Source: a virus
IMG/VR virus record: IMGVR_UViG_3300033148_002128
Span: 1 to 42,854 of that record
DNA: 42,854 nucleotides
Strand: one strand, 5' to 3'
The notes under the pieces are model-generated. The model made no database searches and was not told the origin of the DNA. It saw only the letters and a list, made by a program, of their open reading frames with translations. Below, piece after piece: positions 1-6,422 of the stretch. Each line of letters starts with the position of its first letter. Positions within the stretch are counted from its first letter, which is position 1. Position numbers and translations under genes: made by a program.

Positions 1-114
1 AAAATAATCACAGGCGAAGTATCTAAACCCATCGGCAGCATGAGATGCCCAATTATGTAAAGGCTTATCTGAATACACCTTTAGTTTAGTGTCAAACTTT
101 CTCTCATATGCAGC
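1..114. repeat. Left copy of 114-bp terminal overlap
   Basis: These 114 bases are identical to 42741-42854. The overlap lies inside the coding part of the large terminase gene, whose frame continues cleanly across it. That fits the overlap left when a circular or circularly permuted genome is assembled, rather than a physiological direct terminal repeat, though the sequence alone cannot exclude the latter. Confidence 0.97.
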
Positions 115-1263
115 GAGAGCTTTAATCCCCTGCTCACATTTAACTCGGTCAAACCAGCACTTGGGAATTATTTGCCGCACAGCATGTATATCCTCTGCAA
201 CATTCTTAGACCGAGGCATGATCTCGATATCTTCTAAGCCACATTCCCGAAGAAATTCAGTCCTTGTACGCCCTGTTGAAAGCTCGTGATGCTCGGCATC
301 GTGTGGTAATTTGTGAGCGGAGTACCTGTAAGGTTTTGCATCAATCTGCTCCACATACCATTCCAGACCCTTTCCGTGTTCTTCCAAATAATCGATAACA
401 TGTATTTCCCTTCCTATTTCTTGAACAAACCAGATACTAGTAGAATCATTAAAGCCGAGATCCCAATAAGTAACAACAGGCACATGGCTATCATATGGTA
501 CCCCTGTAATACGCCCTTCACGTCTAGCTTCGTCAATATATCGTTGATAGTATTTCCCACTGGGGGCAGCGTTGAAATCACACAAGAACTCCTGTCTAAA
601 GGCTTCATCGGACATTGTTGCCCGAAGCATTTTTAATTCGTCGGCACCAATAATCCCAGTAGTCTCTGCAGACTCGAGAGTAGTGAACCAATCATCAGGA
701 TTAGATAGTGCATAATCGTAGATATCCTTAAAAGCATTCTCACCTTTAGGAGTCCCAATAATTACTTCCCAACCCTTTCTATCTGAGATAGTAGGTAATA
801 AAACCTTATCTCTAACATCAGGATGCATATCTGCATACTCATCTAGTGCATATCCATCAAAGTATAGACCCCTCATAGCATCAAAGTTCTCAGCACCGAA
901 GAGATATATTTTACATATGCCTCTTGGATGTGGGAAAGATGCTCGGAGTTTCTGCTCATTGAACTTAACTCCAGGTATATCTCTTAAGTAATCCTTTAGA
1001 TATTGCCAGGCTATGTTCTCAACCTGAGCCCTAGTAGTGGCAACATATCCAAATTGCGGATTAGTTAATGGCTCTCCAGTAAGAGGACACATAGCATCGA
1101 ACTTAATCGCCTTATTAAGAAGGTGATTAATAGTCCAAACTGTCTTACCACCACGACGATGGAAGACTAATACGTTATGTCGCTTAGCTTGGATATGAGC
1201 TTTCGCTTGCCAATCCCTGGGCACATAACCTGTATGTATCTTCTTAACTTTTGGAGCTGCCAT
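1..1263 (-). CDS. terL: Terminase large subunit, N-terminal part (continues at 42854)
   Basis: DNA-packaging motor ATPase and headful/terminal nuclease; it acts on the portal of the empty procapsid. ATG at 1261-1263 begins MAAPKVKKI. A Walker A-like HRRGGKT lies at residues 35-41 and a Walker B YALDEY with D141-E142. An RNase H-like nuclease motif YWDLGFNDST has its first Asp at residue 268. The frame is still open at base 1 and resumes at 42740, giving 447 residues in total, normal for a podovirus TerL. It abuts the 1264-1488 gene without a gap and is the fourth gene of the leftward late operon. The small-subunit candidate is not adjacent but lies at 6423-6872. Confidence 0.93.
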   Translation of the reverse strand, partial: MAAPKVKKIHTGYVPRDWQAKAHIQAKRHNVLVFHRRGGKTVWTINHLLNKAIKFDAMCPLTGEPLTNPQFGYVATTRAQVENIAWQYLKDYLRDIPGVKFNEQKLRASFPHPRGICKIYLFGAENFDAMRGLYFDGYALDEYADMHPDVRDKVLLPTISDRKGWEVIIGTPKGENAFKDIYDYALSNPDDWFTTLESAETTGIIGADELKMLRATMSDEAFRQEFLCDFNAAPSGKYYQRYIDEARREGRITGVPYDSHVPVVTYWDLGFNDSTSIWFVQEIGREIHVIDYLEEHGKGLEWYVEQIDAKPYRYSAHKLPHDAEHHELSTGRTRTEFLRECGLEDIEIMPRSKNVAEDIHAVRQIIPKCWFDRVKCEQGIKALAAYERKFDTKLKVYSDKPLHNWASHAADGFRYFACDYF

Positions 1264-1488
1264 CTATCCTCTTATTTCTTCTATTACTTTTTCAAGAACC
1301 TCACAGCGCCTAACTACTTTACTATATGCTTCATGTGCGTCTACCAGTCTCGCTTGGTTTATCCTCTCGTTCTCCGTGTATATTTGAATATTACGGAGAT
1401 GGACAACATCCTCTCTAATGTTGTAGTAAATAGAAACGGCAAGGAGTAACAAGAGGGTTAATGTGATAACTACCTCAATAGATATCAC
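1264..1488 (-). CDS. Small membrane protein, N-terminal TM plus coiled coil
   Basis: 74 residues starting at GTG (1488), whose GTGA overlaps the TGA of the preceding gene; a GAGGA ribosome site sits about 7 nt upstream. Residues 3-21 form one strongly hydrophobic helix (VVITLTLLLLLAV), followed by a charged segment with heptad-like spacing. N-terminal TM plus soluble coiled coil is the topology of inner-membrane spanins and of some phage membrane effectors, but no specific family is recognised. It ends directly against terL in the late operon. An i-spanin role is possible and unproven. Confidence 0.72.
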   Translation of the reverse strand: MISIEVVITLTLLLLLAVSIYYNIREDVVHLRNIQIYTENERINQARLVDAHEAYSKVVRRCEVLEKVIEEIRG

Positions 1489-1802
1489 AGTACGTCCTCT
1501 TCAAGACCTAGTTCTTTAATAACTTTATCCTGCATCTTAGCTTTCTTCTTTACGTTACCGAGTTTGAGTTTAAGTTCTGATGCTACTACTCTTAACTCTT
1601 GTGGCTCCATAGCTCTGATCATAGGAATAGTAAGTTCACGACTCTCGTTTACTACTACTGTTACTATATCTTCCTTGATACTTGGCTCGGACTTCGGCTC
1701 TGGTTTCTTTACTGTAGGACTTTCCACTGATTTTGATTTCTCTGGATAAGTCATGTTCACCATCGATCCCCCTGGACCGATTACTCTTCTTACTCTTGCC
1801 AT
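1485..1802 (-). CDS. Hypothetical late-operon protein, acidic C-terminal tail
   Basis: 105 residues with a very good ribosome site (AAGGAG, 7 nt before ATG 1802). Residues 20-45 are rich in Pro, Ser, Lys and Glu and look disordered; residues 60-100 are helical and charged. The protein ends GLEEDVL, similar to the acidic, Leu-ended tails seen on several replication proteins here. It overlaps the upstream 86-residue gene by 167 nt in another frame, which is unusual. No family recognised; a small virion or packaging accessory is only a guess from its place just upstream of terL. Confidence 0.65.
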   Translation of the reverse strand: MARVRRVIGPGGSMVNMTYPEKSKSVESPTVKKPEPKSEPSIKEDIVTVVVNESRELTIPMIRAMEPQELRVVASELKLKLGNVKKKAKMQDKVIKELGLEEDVL

Positions 1803-1896
1803 CTGATTTCTCCTTCAATTGTTTCTGTAAGGTTACTACTTCTTTCTCTAATTTGTCTAATCTATCTAATATCTCTTTGAACATCTGCATATACAT
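1636..1896 (-). CDS. Small coiled-coil protein, first gene of late operon
   Basis: 86 residues if started at ATG 1896; ATGs at 1890 and 1884 are alternatives, and the one at 1890 has the best-spaced GGA upstream. Residues 6-30 form a clear amphipathic heptad helix (ILDRLDKLEKEV...), then comes a Lys/Ser/Arg-rich tail. The tail lies entirely over the start of the 1485-1802 gene in a different frame. Either both are real, making a deep overlap, or this frame is functional only in its coiled-coil half. Function unknown. Confidence 0.5.
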   Translation of the reverse strand: MYMQMFKEILDRLDKLEKEVVTLQKQLKEKSDGKSKKSNRSRGIDGEHDLSREIKISGKSYSKETRAEVRAKYQGRYSNSSSKRES

Positions 1897-1935
1897 CCAT
1901 ATTTCATCCGAATAACATCCACATATAAATTGTAC

Positions 1936-1964
1936 TTGACTCTATAATATAATGGAACTAATAT
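1936..1964 (+). promoter_or_regulatory. Candidate rightward sigma70 promoter
   Basis: TTGACT (1936-1941), a 17-nt spacer and TAATAT (1959-1964). The -35 matches five of six consensus bases and the -10 four of six. It would transcribe toward the first 88-nt repeat. Confidence 0.4.
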
Positions 1965-2056
1965 ATTCTCAGTCCTATAGTCCTCGGGAATTCAAACATG
2001 CAGGCCCTCGAAACCCTCAGTTCAGAATAGTAAATAATTAATAACACGATACGCAA

Positions 2057-2084
2057 TTTAGATCGTAGTTTTACTTTATATAAT
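2057..2084 (+). promoter_or_regulatory. Candidate rightward promoter just before repeat copy A
   Basis: TTTAGA (2057-2062), a 16-nt spacer and a perfect TATAAT (2079-2084). Transcription would begin near 2091, about 17 nt before the 88-nt repeat, so the repeat would be at the 5' end of the transcript. Confidence 0.42.
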
Positions 2085-2107
2085 ATGTATAAGTAAAAAT
2101 ACTAAAT

Positions 2108-2195
2108 TGTCATTTGTATTGTGTTATTTGCTATTTTGAACTGAAAAGGTTCTTACCTTTTTAATATACAGTAGGAGTGACTACATCTTACACAA
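2108..2195 (+). ncRNA. 88-nt duplicated structured element, copy A
   Basis: Matches 7640-7727 at 78 of 88 positions with no gaps. Proposed fold: an outer stem TTGTGT (2119-2124) with ACACAA (2190-2195); an inner hairpin AAAAGG-TTCTTA-CCTTTT; and a weak GTAG-GAGTGA-CTAC hairpin. The ten differences fall in linkers and loops or at the edge of the outer stem. Reading it as protein gives a stop within the shared frame and changes mostly at codon positions 1 and 2, so conservation is at nucleotide level. The strand is inferred from copy B, which lies just upstream of the helicase gene. Confidence 0.6.
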
Positions 2196-2309
2196 TGTGA
2201 ATAATATTTATTTAAATGATAAATTCTATAAAAGTGTATTTTTATAGGGGAGAGTTGTAAAGAGATTTTGTTTAGATACTCTAGAATTAGAAAAACTCTC
2301 ATACGTCTA

Positions 2310-2350
2310 CCCTCCCCTCCCCCCAGAACTAGTTGGGGGTCCCCACCCCC
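2310..2350. other. C-run/G-run element with G-quadruplex potential
   Basis: The plus strand reads CCC, CCCC and CCCCCC separated by single T, then the 8-bp palindrome AACTAGTT, then GGGGG, CCCC and CCCCC. The minus strand therefore carries five runs of three or more G, enough for a quadruplex, and the plus strand can also form a CCCCC/GGGGG hairpin. Such runs are striking in a genome this A+T-rich. Confidence 0.6.
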
Positions 2351-2565
2351 ATCAATGCACTATCACTGCCTCTTACCCACATAATCAAAACGTATGTCAT
2401 ATGTAAATGAATATATTAATACCTGATAGCTATGGGCTAACCTTACATTATGACATATAGATGTATACAAATGGGTGAGGTAGAACCTCTAGGGAGCATA
2501 CATGTGGGGCTAAATTTAGGCACCAAATGAGGAGGAATGAGGAGGTATGATTAGAGATATGTATA

Positions 2566-2720
2566 AGTGTAAGCTATAGGTATACACTACTAGTAAGCTA
2601 ATAGATTACACTAAGTAGTCGAATAGTTTACACTCCCTTAATAAGTTTGATTAACCTAATAAGTGTTTGAGTACTCAAACAAATGTTCGATATCTCAAAT
2701 TTTTACGATAGTTTACACCT
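2566..2720. repeat. TACACT iteron-like repeats
   Basis: TACACT occurs at 2583-2588, 2607-2612 and 2629-2634, with a variant TACACC at 2714-2719 and an inverted copy AGTGTA at 2566-2571. The first three direct copies are 24 and 22 bp apart, about two helical turns, so they would face the same side of the helix. Initiator or repressor binding sites are possible. Confidence 0.42.
2665..2699. promoter_or_regulatory. Two operator-like palindromes
   Basis: GTTTGAGTACTCAAAC (2665-2680) is a perfect 16-bp palindrome. A related site TTCGA-TATC-TCAAA (2686-2699) has its centre exactly 20 bp away. The shared form is TTYGA-N4-TCAAA. Two sites two helical turns apart fit a dimeric regulator; the HTH protein at 4962-5327 is the obvious candidate (inference). 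Confidence 0.5.
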
Positions 2721-2753
2721 TAGCTAATAACACCACCCTGTAAATAATACTCG

Positions 2754-2818
2754 ATAACAAATAACATCGAATAAAGTGTCAACCAATAGTTGACAGGCAC
2801 CAGTTTTTCCCGTACTTT
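2754..2818. promoter_or_regulatory. Divergent promoter candidate on a TGTCAAC/GTTGACA dyad
   Basis: TGTCAAC (2777-2783) and GTTGACA (2789-2795) form a perfect inverted repeat around CAATA. Each arm contains a consensus -35 box TTGACA. Rightward: 17-nt spacer to TACTTT (2813-2818). Leftward: 17-nt spacer to TGTTAT (complement of 2754-2759). The rightward one would serve the gene at 2870 with a short leader. The dyad could equally be an operator. Confidence 0.42.
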
Positions 2819-2869
2819 CGTTACAAGTTAACTAATTAGTAGCTAACTAACACTAAAAAAGGACATAAA

Positions 2870-3094
2870 ATGAGTGATAACTACAATGGTTGGAGTAACT
2901 ACGAGACTTGGAACGTAGCTCTATGGATAGGTAATGATGAAAGTCTCTATAATATTGCTAAAGACTGTAATAATTATGACAGTTTTAGGGATATAGTAAT
3001 GGGCTTCGAGAGTTCTACTCCAGATAAAGTTAGATACAATGATGATAGATTAGATACTAGGGAGCTAGATACTATGGTCGGTGAAATAGAATGA
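2870..3094 (+). CDS. Small conserved early protein, 'NYETWNV' type
   Basis: 74 residues, preceded by AAAAAAGGAC a few bases before the ATG. The N-terminal segment NGWSNYETWNVALWIGNDE matches a Trp-rich small domain often seen in phages and plasmids; a DUF7249 assignment is from memory and unchecked. The rest is acidic. Biochemical role unknown. It is the first gene of the early block, just downstream of the palindromic control region, and its stop overlaps the next start as ATGA, so the block is translationally coupled. A host-takeover role is a guess from position. Confidence 0.85.
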   Translation: MSDNYNGWSNYETWNVALWIGNDESLYNIAKDCNNYDSFRDIVMGFESSTPDKVRYNDDRLDTRELDTMVGEIE

Positions 3095-3444
3095 ATATAT
3101 TAAGTAATGGAATACCAATGTCATTCGATGAAATTGATCGTTATGACTTACCTATTGACCACCCACAAGAGGTCATTGGGTGTTTATTGTTACAAGTAAT
3201 TGAGTTAGATGAATTAGGGGAGTCTTACGATGAATTACAAGATAAGTCTGATGATTGGGAAGAAAAGCACGATAACGAGCAAGAAAGAGCAGATATTGCA
3301 GTCGATAGAGCTGATGAACTACAGAAAGAACTAGATGATTGCGAGTCTAGGCAAGATTCTTTACAGGATATGTTAGACGAAACTAAAGACAAACTACTAC
3401 TAGTAGAGGCTAGAATAACAGAACTGGAGTTATTAAATGGATAG
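3091..3444 (+). CDS. Acidic coiled-coil early protein
   Basis: 117 residues with an ATGA overlap with the upstream gene. From about residue 45 to 115 the sequence is a long, very acidic helix with regular Leu/Ala spacing (ADELQKELDD, LQDMLDETKDKLLLVEARITELELL), so it probably forms a coiled-coil dimer. The N-terminal third is a short mixed domain. No catalytic motif or known family seen. The strong negative charge could let it mimic DNA or bind basic proteins, which is speculation. Confidence 0.8.
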   Translation: MNILSNGIPMSFDEIDRYDLPIDHPQEVIGCLLLQVIELDELGESYDELQDKSDDWEEKHDNEQERADIAVDRADELQKELDDCESRQDSLQDMLDETKDKLLLVEARITELELLNG

Positions 3445-3562
3445 GGAAGAGCTAGTAATTGAATTATTAAAATTGTGGTCAGATATCTATGAACTGGCTA
3501 TTGATGAACAACAACTAGATAAATTACACGAAATGCAAGTGTTGTTATGGGATAACAAATGA
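3437..3562 (+). CDS. 41-residue early protein
   Basis: ATG at 3437 lies inside the last codons of the previous gene (8-nt overlap), and its own stop overlaps the next start as ATGA. The product is a short, acidic, Leu-rich amphipathic helix (EELVIELLKLWSDIYELA). No family recognised. The chain of start-stop overlaps is the best evidence that it is translated. Confidence 0.6.
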   Translation: MDREELVIELLKLWSDIYELAIDEQQLDKLHEMQVLLWDNK

Positions 3563-3690
3563 TTGATAAAGAAGAAATCGAGCCCGATTACCACGATGAT
3601 TTTCTATGGATACCAGAGAGTCAAAGAGATACTAAGCAAGTCAATATTGACGATGTGTTAAGAAGGATAGAAGAAAATGAGAGTAACTAG
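3559..3690 (+). CDS. 43-residue early protein
   Basis: Begins in an ATGA overlap with the 41-residue gene and ends 14 nt inside the next one. Acidic, with a DYHDDFLWIPESQ segment and a helical C-terminus. No family recognised; kept because the start-stop coupling is continuous on both sides. Confidence 0.58.
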   Translation: MIDKEEIEPDYHDDFLWIPESQRDTKQVNIDDVLRRIEENESN

Positions 3691-3886
3691 AAAAGAAGTA
3701 GACTTTAAACCTATCACCATTACCTTAGAGACTAAAGAAGAAGCCGATTATATTTGGCATCTACTAAATGTGGGAGATCCTTTCAAGGATTACTCGGAGC
3801 AAGAGAAAGCGGAGAAACTAGATGAGAAAGTTGGTGGTGAGATATTCAATGTCTTTGACGAAATATTTAACGTGCGTAAGGGGTAA
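3677..3886 (+). CDS. Hypothetical early protein, 69 aa
   Basis: The sequence opens with a beta-like segment (FKPITITLETKEEADYIWHLLN) reminiscent of small phage proteins with an 'ITLET.EEA..L...L' core, then a Lys/Glu helix and an FNVFDEIFNV repeat at the end. No function can be assigned. The start overlaps the upstream gene, and the small membrane peptide gene starts 3 nt after the stop. Confidence 0.75.
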   Translation: MRVTRKEVDFKPITITLETKEEADYIWHLLNVGDPFKDYSEQEKAEKLDEKVGGEIFNVFDEIFNVRKG

Positions 3887-3888
3887 TT

Positions 3889-3993
3889 ATGGAAATATTA
3901 GAACCACTACTATTAACACCTAATGATTTTATGATTTATTCAGTAACTTTCTTTGTTATTACTGGGCTACTTGCCCTTTGTTTCAGTAGATAA
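3889..3993 (+). CDS. 34-residue membrane peptide
   Basis: ATG at 3889 after the run AAGGGG. Short polar N-terminus, then one hydrophobic helix of about 19 residues (MIYSVTFFVITGLLALCF) and Ser-Arg at the end. Probably a single-pass inner-membrane peptide. It closes the first early cluster, directly before a long hairpin. Small early membrane peptides in phages often act on host envelope functions or superinfection; nothing more specific can be said. Confidence 0.6.
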   Translation: MEILEPLLLTPNDFMIYSVTFFVITGLLALCFSR

Positions 3994-4003
3994 TAGCATT
4001 ATC

Positions 4004-4043
4004 GAACCTACTAACAAAAGTCGCTGTTTTTGTTAGTAGGTTC
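4004..4043 (+). terminator. Long perfect hairpin, probable terminator
   Basis: GAACCTACTAACAAAA (4004-4019) pairs perfectly with TTTTGTTAGTAGGTTC (4028-4043), a 16-bp stem with an 8-nt loop. There is only a short pyrimidine stretch after it (TCTTAA), so it may be a weak terminator or an RNase III-type processing site between the first early genes and the HNH gene. Confidence 0.6.
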
Positions 4044-4051
4044 TCTTAATG

Positions 4052-4066
4052 TTGTGATTTTCACAA
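4052..4066. promoter_or_regulatory. TTGTGA-TTT-TCACAA inverted repeat
   Basis: A perfect 6-3-6 inverted repeat ends 24 bp before the HNH gene start. Spacing and position suit either an operator or a small RNA hairpin controlling that gene. Confidence 0.4.
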
Positions 4067-4090
4067 TATGACTCTAAGAAAGGAAGGATT

Positions 4091-4741
4091 ATGGAAATAT
4101 GGAAGGATTTCCCTAGATTTGAGGGTTTATACCAGTTATCCGATAAAGGCCGTGTTAGGTCTTTAGATAGAAGGATAAAAGGTACTAACTGTATGGGTAA
4201 AAACTACAATTATATGCATAGAGGTAAGGTGTTAAAGCCTATTCTCACTGAAGGTCATCCACATTGCTCACTTAGTGTGAAGGGTAAACCATCAAATTTT
4301 ACGATTAGAGTACACGTATTAAAGAACTTCGGTACCTATGACAGCAAGCTGAGAATTAGACATATCGATGGTGACAAGCTTAATTGTGCTATTGATAATC
4401 TAGAGCAACACAGTGATAAAACTAAATGTAGTTTAGATTTACCTCATATTTGTAATAGAAATTGTGGGGCCATAGCTAAGACAGTAGACGAAGCCATGGA
4501 AATTTTCCCTAATTTTTTACTAGAAGGTAAAAGATACTATAGAGGTAATTGCCTAGAATGTAGAAATAATGAAGAGAAACTACGTATGAGAACTAGGGTT
4601 AAGGATAAGAGATATAAAAGAGCTTGTCTAAAACCAGAGAAATTTAACAGTTGTTATGACTGTGGCAATGTACAAATGAAAACTAAGAAAACATGTACTG
4701 AGTGTGAAAGCACTGAGTTAACGCAATTTGAGGAGGTGTGA
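4091..4741 (+). CDS. HNH homing endonuclease with NUMOD4 and zinc-binding tail
   Basis: 216 residues with a strong AAGGAAGGA ribosome site. Residues 2-30 (EIWKDFPRFEGLYQLSDKGR) are a NUMOD4 DNA-recognition segment. The HNH-type core follows around residues 75-115, with IRHIDGDKLN and IDNLE. The C-terminal half has paired cysteines (CRGNC, CYDCGN, CTEC) that look like zinc knuckles, not present in the other HNH genes of the replication operon. Expected to nick or cut DNA and promote its own spread. It is the only HNH gene in the early block and is coupled to the next gene by a 4-nt overlap. Confidence 0.85.
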   Translation: MEIWKDFPRFEGLYQLSDKGRVRSLDRRIKGTNCMGKNYNYMHRGKVLKPILTEGHPHCSLSVKGKPSNFTIRVHVLKNFGTYDSKLRIRHIDGDKLNCAIDNLEQHSDKTKCSLDLPHICNRNCGAIAKTVDEAMEIFPNFLLEGKRYYRGNCLECRNNEEKLRMRTRVKDKRYKRACLKPEKFNSCYDCGNVQMKTKKTCTECESTELTQFEEV

Positions 4742-4965
4742 TGATAATTACTGCTACAGGTACAAAAATTAGATATTACATTAGAGAAGGGTATGAAAAT
4801 ACTGTTAATGAGATTATCAATCAAAGACAAGAAGAGGTTAATAAACTTTTAAAAGAGAGAGATGATAAAATAGAAATGCTTAAGAAAGCTTTAAATAAAG
4901 TAGCTGATAGGGCTTGTGAGCCTTGTTGTCTTTATGCAGATGAAGCTTTAGAGGAGTTAGAATGA
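4738..4965 (+). CDS. Small coiled-coil protein with Cys pair
   Basis: 75 residues starting in a 4-nt overlap with the HNH gene. Residues 25-55 are a charged helix (RQEEVNKLLKERDDKIEMLKKALNKV) typical of coiled coils; CEPCC near the C-terminus could bind metal. No family recognised. Its stop overlaps the HTH gene start as ATGA. Confidence 0.7.
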   Translation: MMIITATGTKIRYYIREGYENTVNEIINQRQEEVNKLLKERDDKIEMLKKALNKVADRACEPCCLYADEALEELE

Positions 4966-5327
4966 CTGATAAGAAAAACCCGTCACCTTATGAGATACAA
5001 GAGCTTAGTCCTCGTCTTGGTAATAAACTTAGGTTTGCTGTGTGGCTAGAAAGATACGACATAAATATGTCCAAACTAGCTGATGAGATGGGTATCTCTC
5101 GTCAGTATCTATATGATTTAAAGCATGAAAGAAAGAACTGTAGTCTAGCAATAGCACTGTGTATTTTTTACATGAGTGGTGGACTGGTATCTATGTTCTC
5201 ACTATTAAAAGATGGTGAGGCACTCGAGCAAGACTTGCGTCCATGGATTCGTGACACAAATACGTTAAATAGATCAAAGATCTCGAGGGGGAACCAGCTT
5301 ACACGCTACCACCTTCGCCGTCTTTAG
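4962..5327 (+). CDS. Cro/C1-type helix-turn-helix protein
   Basis: 121 residues. A helix-turn-helix lies at about residues 33-62 (INMSKLADEMGISRQYLYDLKHER), with the Ala-Asp-x-x-Gly-Ile-Ser-Arg turn of the XRE/Cro family. A hydrophobic segment (AIALCIFYMSGGLVSMFSLL) follows and a basic tail ends the protein. Likely a DNA-binding regulator and the only repressor candidate in the genome; the palindromes at 2665-2699 are plausible sites. Last gene of the early block; its end lies 2 bp from the converging zincin gene. Confidence 0.75.
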   Translation: MTDKKNPSPYEIQELSPRLGNKLRFAVWLERYDINMSKLADEMGISRQYLYDLKHERKNCSLAIALCIFYMSGGLVSMFSLLKDGEALEQDLRPWIRDTNTLNRSKISRGNQLTRYHLRRL

Positions 5328-5329
5328 AG

Positions 5330-5623
5330 TTATTTCCTTTTAAATCTTAAGTTGAATGTCTCTACTAGAAAAGTGGAGACATTTTCAGCAATAACCTCTT
5401 CTAGTTCTGTTGATACATCTGATTGCCTAACTCCTGTTCTATTACATATAGCGTGGATTAACTCATGTAGTAGTACTTGCATCTCACAATTAACGAGAGT
5501 TATTTGCGACTTCTTAGGTTCATACAATCCTTCTAAATCGTTCCCATCATCATCCTTAAGCTCTTTAGAAAGTTTTATGGTTACGGTCTTACCGAAAACA
5601 TCTATAGATTTAGGAGGTTTCAT
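5330..5623 (-). CDS. Mini zinc metallopeptidase-like protein (HELIH)
   Basis: 97 residues. HELIH at 53-57 is a gluzincin-type HExxH zinc site, and the ELEEVIAE helix at 73-80 supplies a candidate third Glu ligand. Small single-domain HExxH proteins are common in phages (SprT/IrrE-like fold), but their substrates are generally unknown. Translation is coupled to the upstream phosphoesterase by an ATGA overlap. Candidate roles are processing of a phage protein or attack on a host regulator; neither is shown here. Confidence 0.75.
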   Translation of the reverse strand: MKPPKSIDVFGKTVTIKLSKELKDDDGNDLEGLYEPKKSQITLVNCEMQVLLHELIHAICNRTGVRQSDVSTELEEVIAENVSTFLVETFNLRFKRK

Positions 5624-6387
5624 ATCTTCTCCCTGAAATCATAATAATTATCTCCCCAAGTAGCAGTATGTCCGTTTAGGTGTATTTGGTGTATGTGAAA
5701 TTCATCGTCATTTATTATATCGGCGATTATACAGGCTTTCTGCCATTGTTCATGGCCCTTCATAAAGGCATAGACTAAATTATCATAAGCATTAATATTT
5801 CCCAACCAACCGCTAAACCATGCGTGATATATCTCTCCAGACCCACCAGTAGCACAGCTATGTTGAACCCTGTGAGTACAGGCATAAATGTAGCTAACAT
5901 CCATTTTCTTTAGTAGTGACGTTCTGGCACCATTTACTCCATATGAAGGTGGAGAGTGGACTACTTTTAATTTATTATTTAATGAGTAAGGTATCTGATA
6001 GGGTAGCCAATCTATATTTAAGGATTCTAAGCCTAGTTGCTTCTCTAATCTTAATATATTCCAAAACAATGGACATTTATCCATTACGAATCGATCTAAT
6101 CTATGTTCGTGATTGCCGTACTGCATCAATATCTTAATGTCTGGGAAGGCTTTTCTTAGTTTGGTGAGGAAATCTTTACCTGCTTGAAGCTCACTTTCTA
6201 GTGTTTCTTTAATATCAGGGTGTTTGGGGCCATGAGAATTTAATGTGTAGAAGTCCAGTATATCCCCATTTAATACTAGCTCATCTATCTTAGCATCTTT
6301 AAAGATATTCAATGCCAGTGCTATAGCTTTGTCATCTTGATAAGGGATATGAAGGTCGTTTATTATTCCAACTCGCCAGGTACTCAT
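5620..6387 (-). CDS. Calcineurin-like metallophosphoesterase
   Basis: 255 residues from ATG 6387; a TTG one codon upstream is an alternative, but AAGGA is better placed for the ATG. Motifs of the two-metal phosphoesterase fold are clear: D11-x-H13, G41-D42, GNHE at 91-94, VVH at 142-144 and a late TH (171-172). Such phage enzymes are usually DNA exonuclease or phosphodiesterase-like, or remove phosphates from nucleotides; the substrate cannot be read from sequence. Lies in the leftward island between the small terminase and the zincin. Confidence 0.88.
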   Translation of the reverse strand: MSTWRVGIINDLHIPYQDDKAIALALNIFKDAKIDELVLNGDILDFYTLNSHGPKHPDIKETLESELQAGKDFLTKLRKAFPDIKILMQYGNHEHRLDRFVMDKCPLFWNILRLEKQLGLESLNIDWLPYQIPYSLNNKLKVVHSPPSYGVNGARTSLLKKMDVSYIYACTHRVQHSCATGGSGEIYHAWFSGWLGNINAYDNLVYAFMKGHEQWQKACIIADIINDDEFHIHQIHLNGHTATWGDNYYDFREKI

Positions 6388-6422
6388 CAAACATCCTTGT
6401 TATATGATTAATTATGTCTATT

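Larger units (their letters stand above)
1897..2869. other. Non-coding control region between late and early operons
   Basis: No convincing gene is visible over 973 bases. The region lies between the start of the leftward late operon and the start of the rightward early genes. It carries promoter-like boxes, one copy of the 88-nt repeat (2108-2195), a C/G-run element (2310-2350), two closely spaced AGGAGG motifs before tiny ORFs (2530-2545), TACACT repeats (2566-2720), two operator-like palindromes (2665-2699) and a TGTCAAC/GTTGACA dyad (2777-2795). This density suggests the main transcription switch and possibly a replication origin (inference). Confidence 0.75.

Noticed and set aside
313-636. 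Plus-strand ORF opposite terL, and a minus ORF at 414-608
   Set aside because: Both overlap the terminase reading frame, which has clear motifs throughout.
1952-2041. A 29-codon ORF (MELIYSQSYSPREF...) at the left of the control region
   Set aside because: No ribosome site; it overlaps the -10 of a promoter candidate and no neighbour coupling supports it.
2530-2580. Two AGGAGG motifs each followed by ATG, opening 5- and 10-codon ORFs
   Set aside because: Peptides are too short to call genes; noted only as a feature of the control region.
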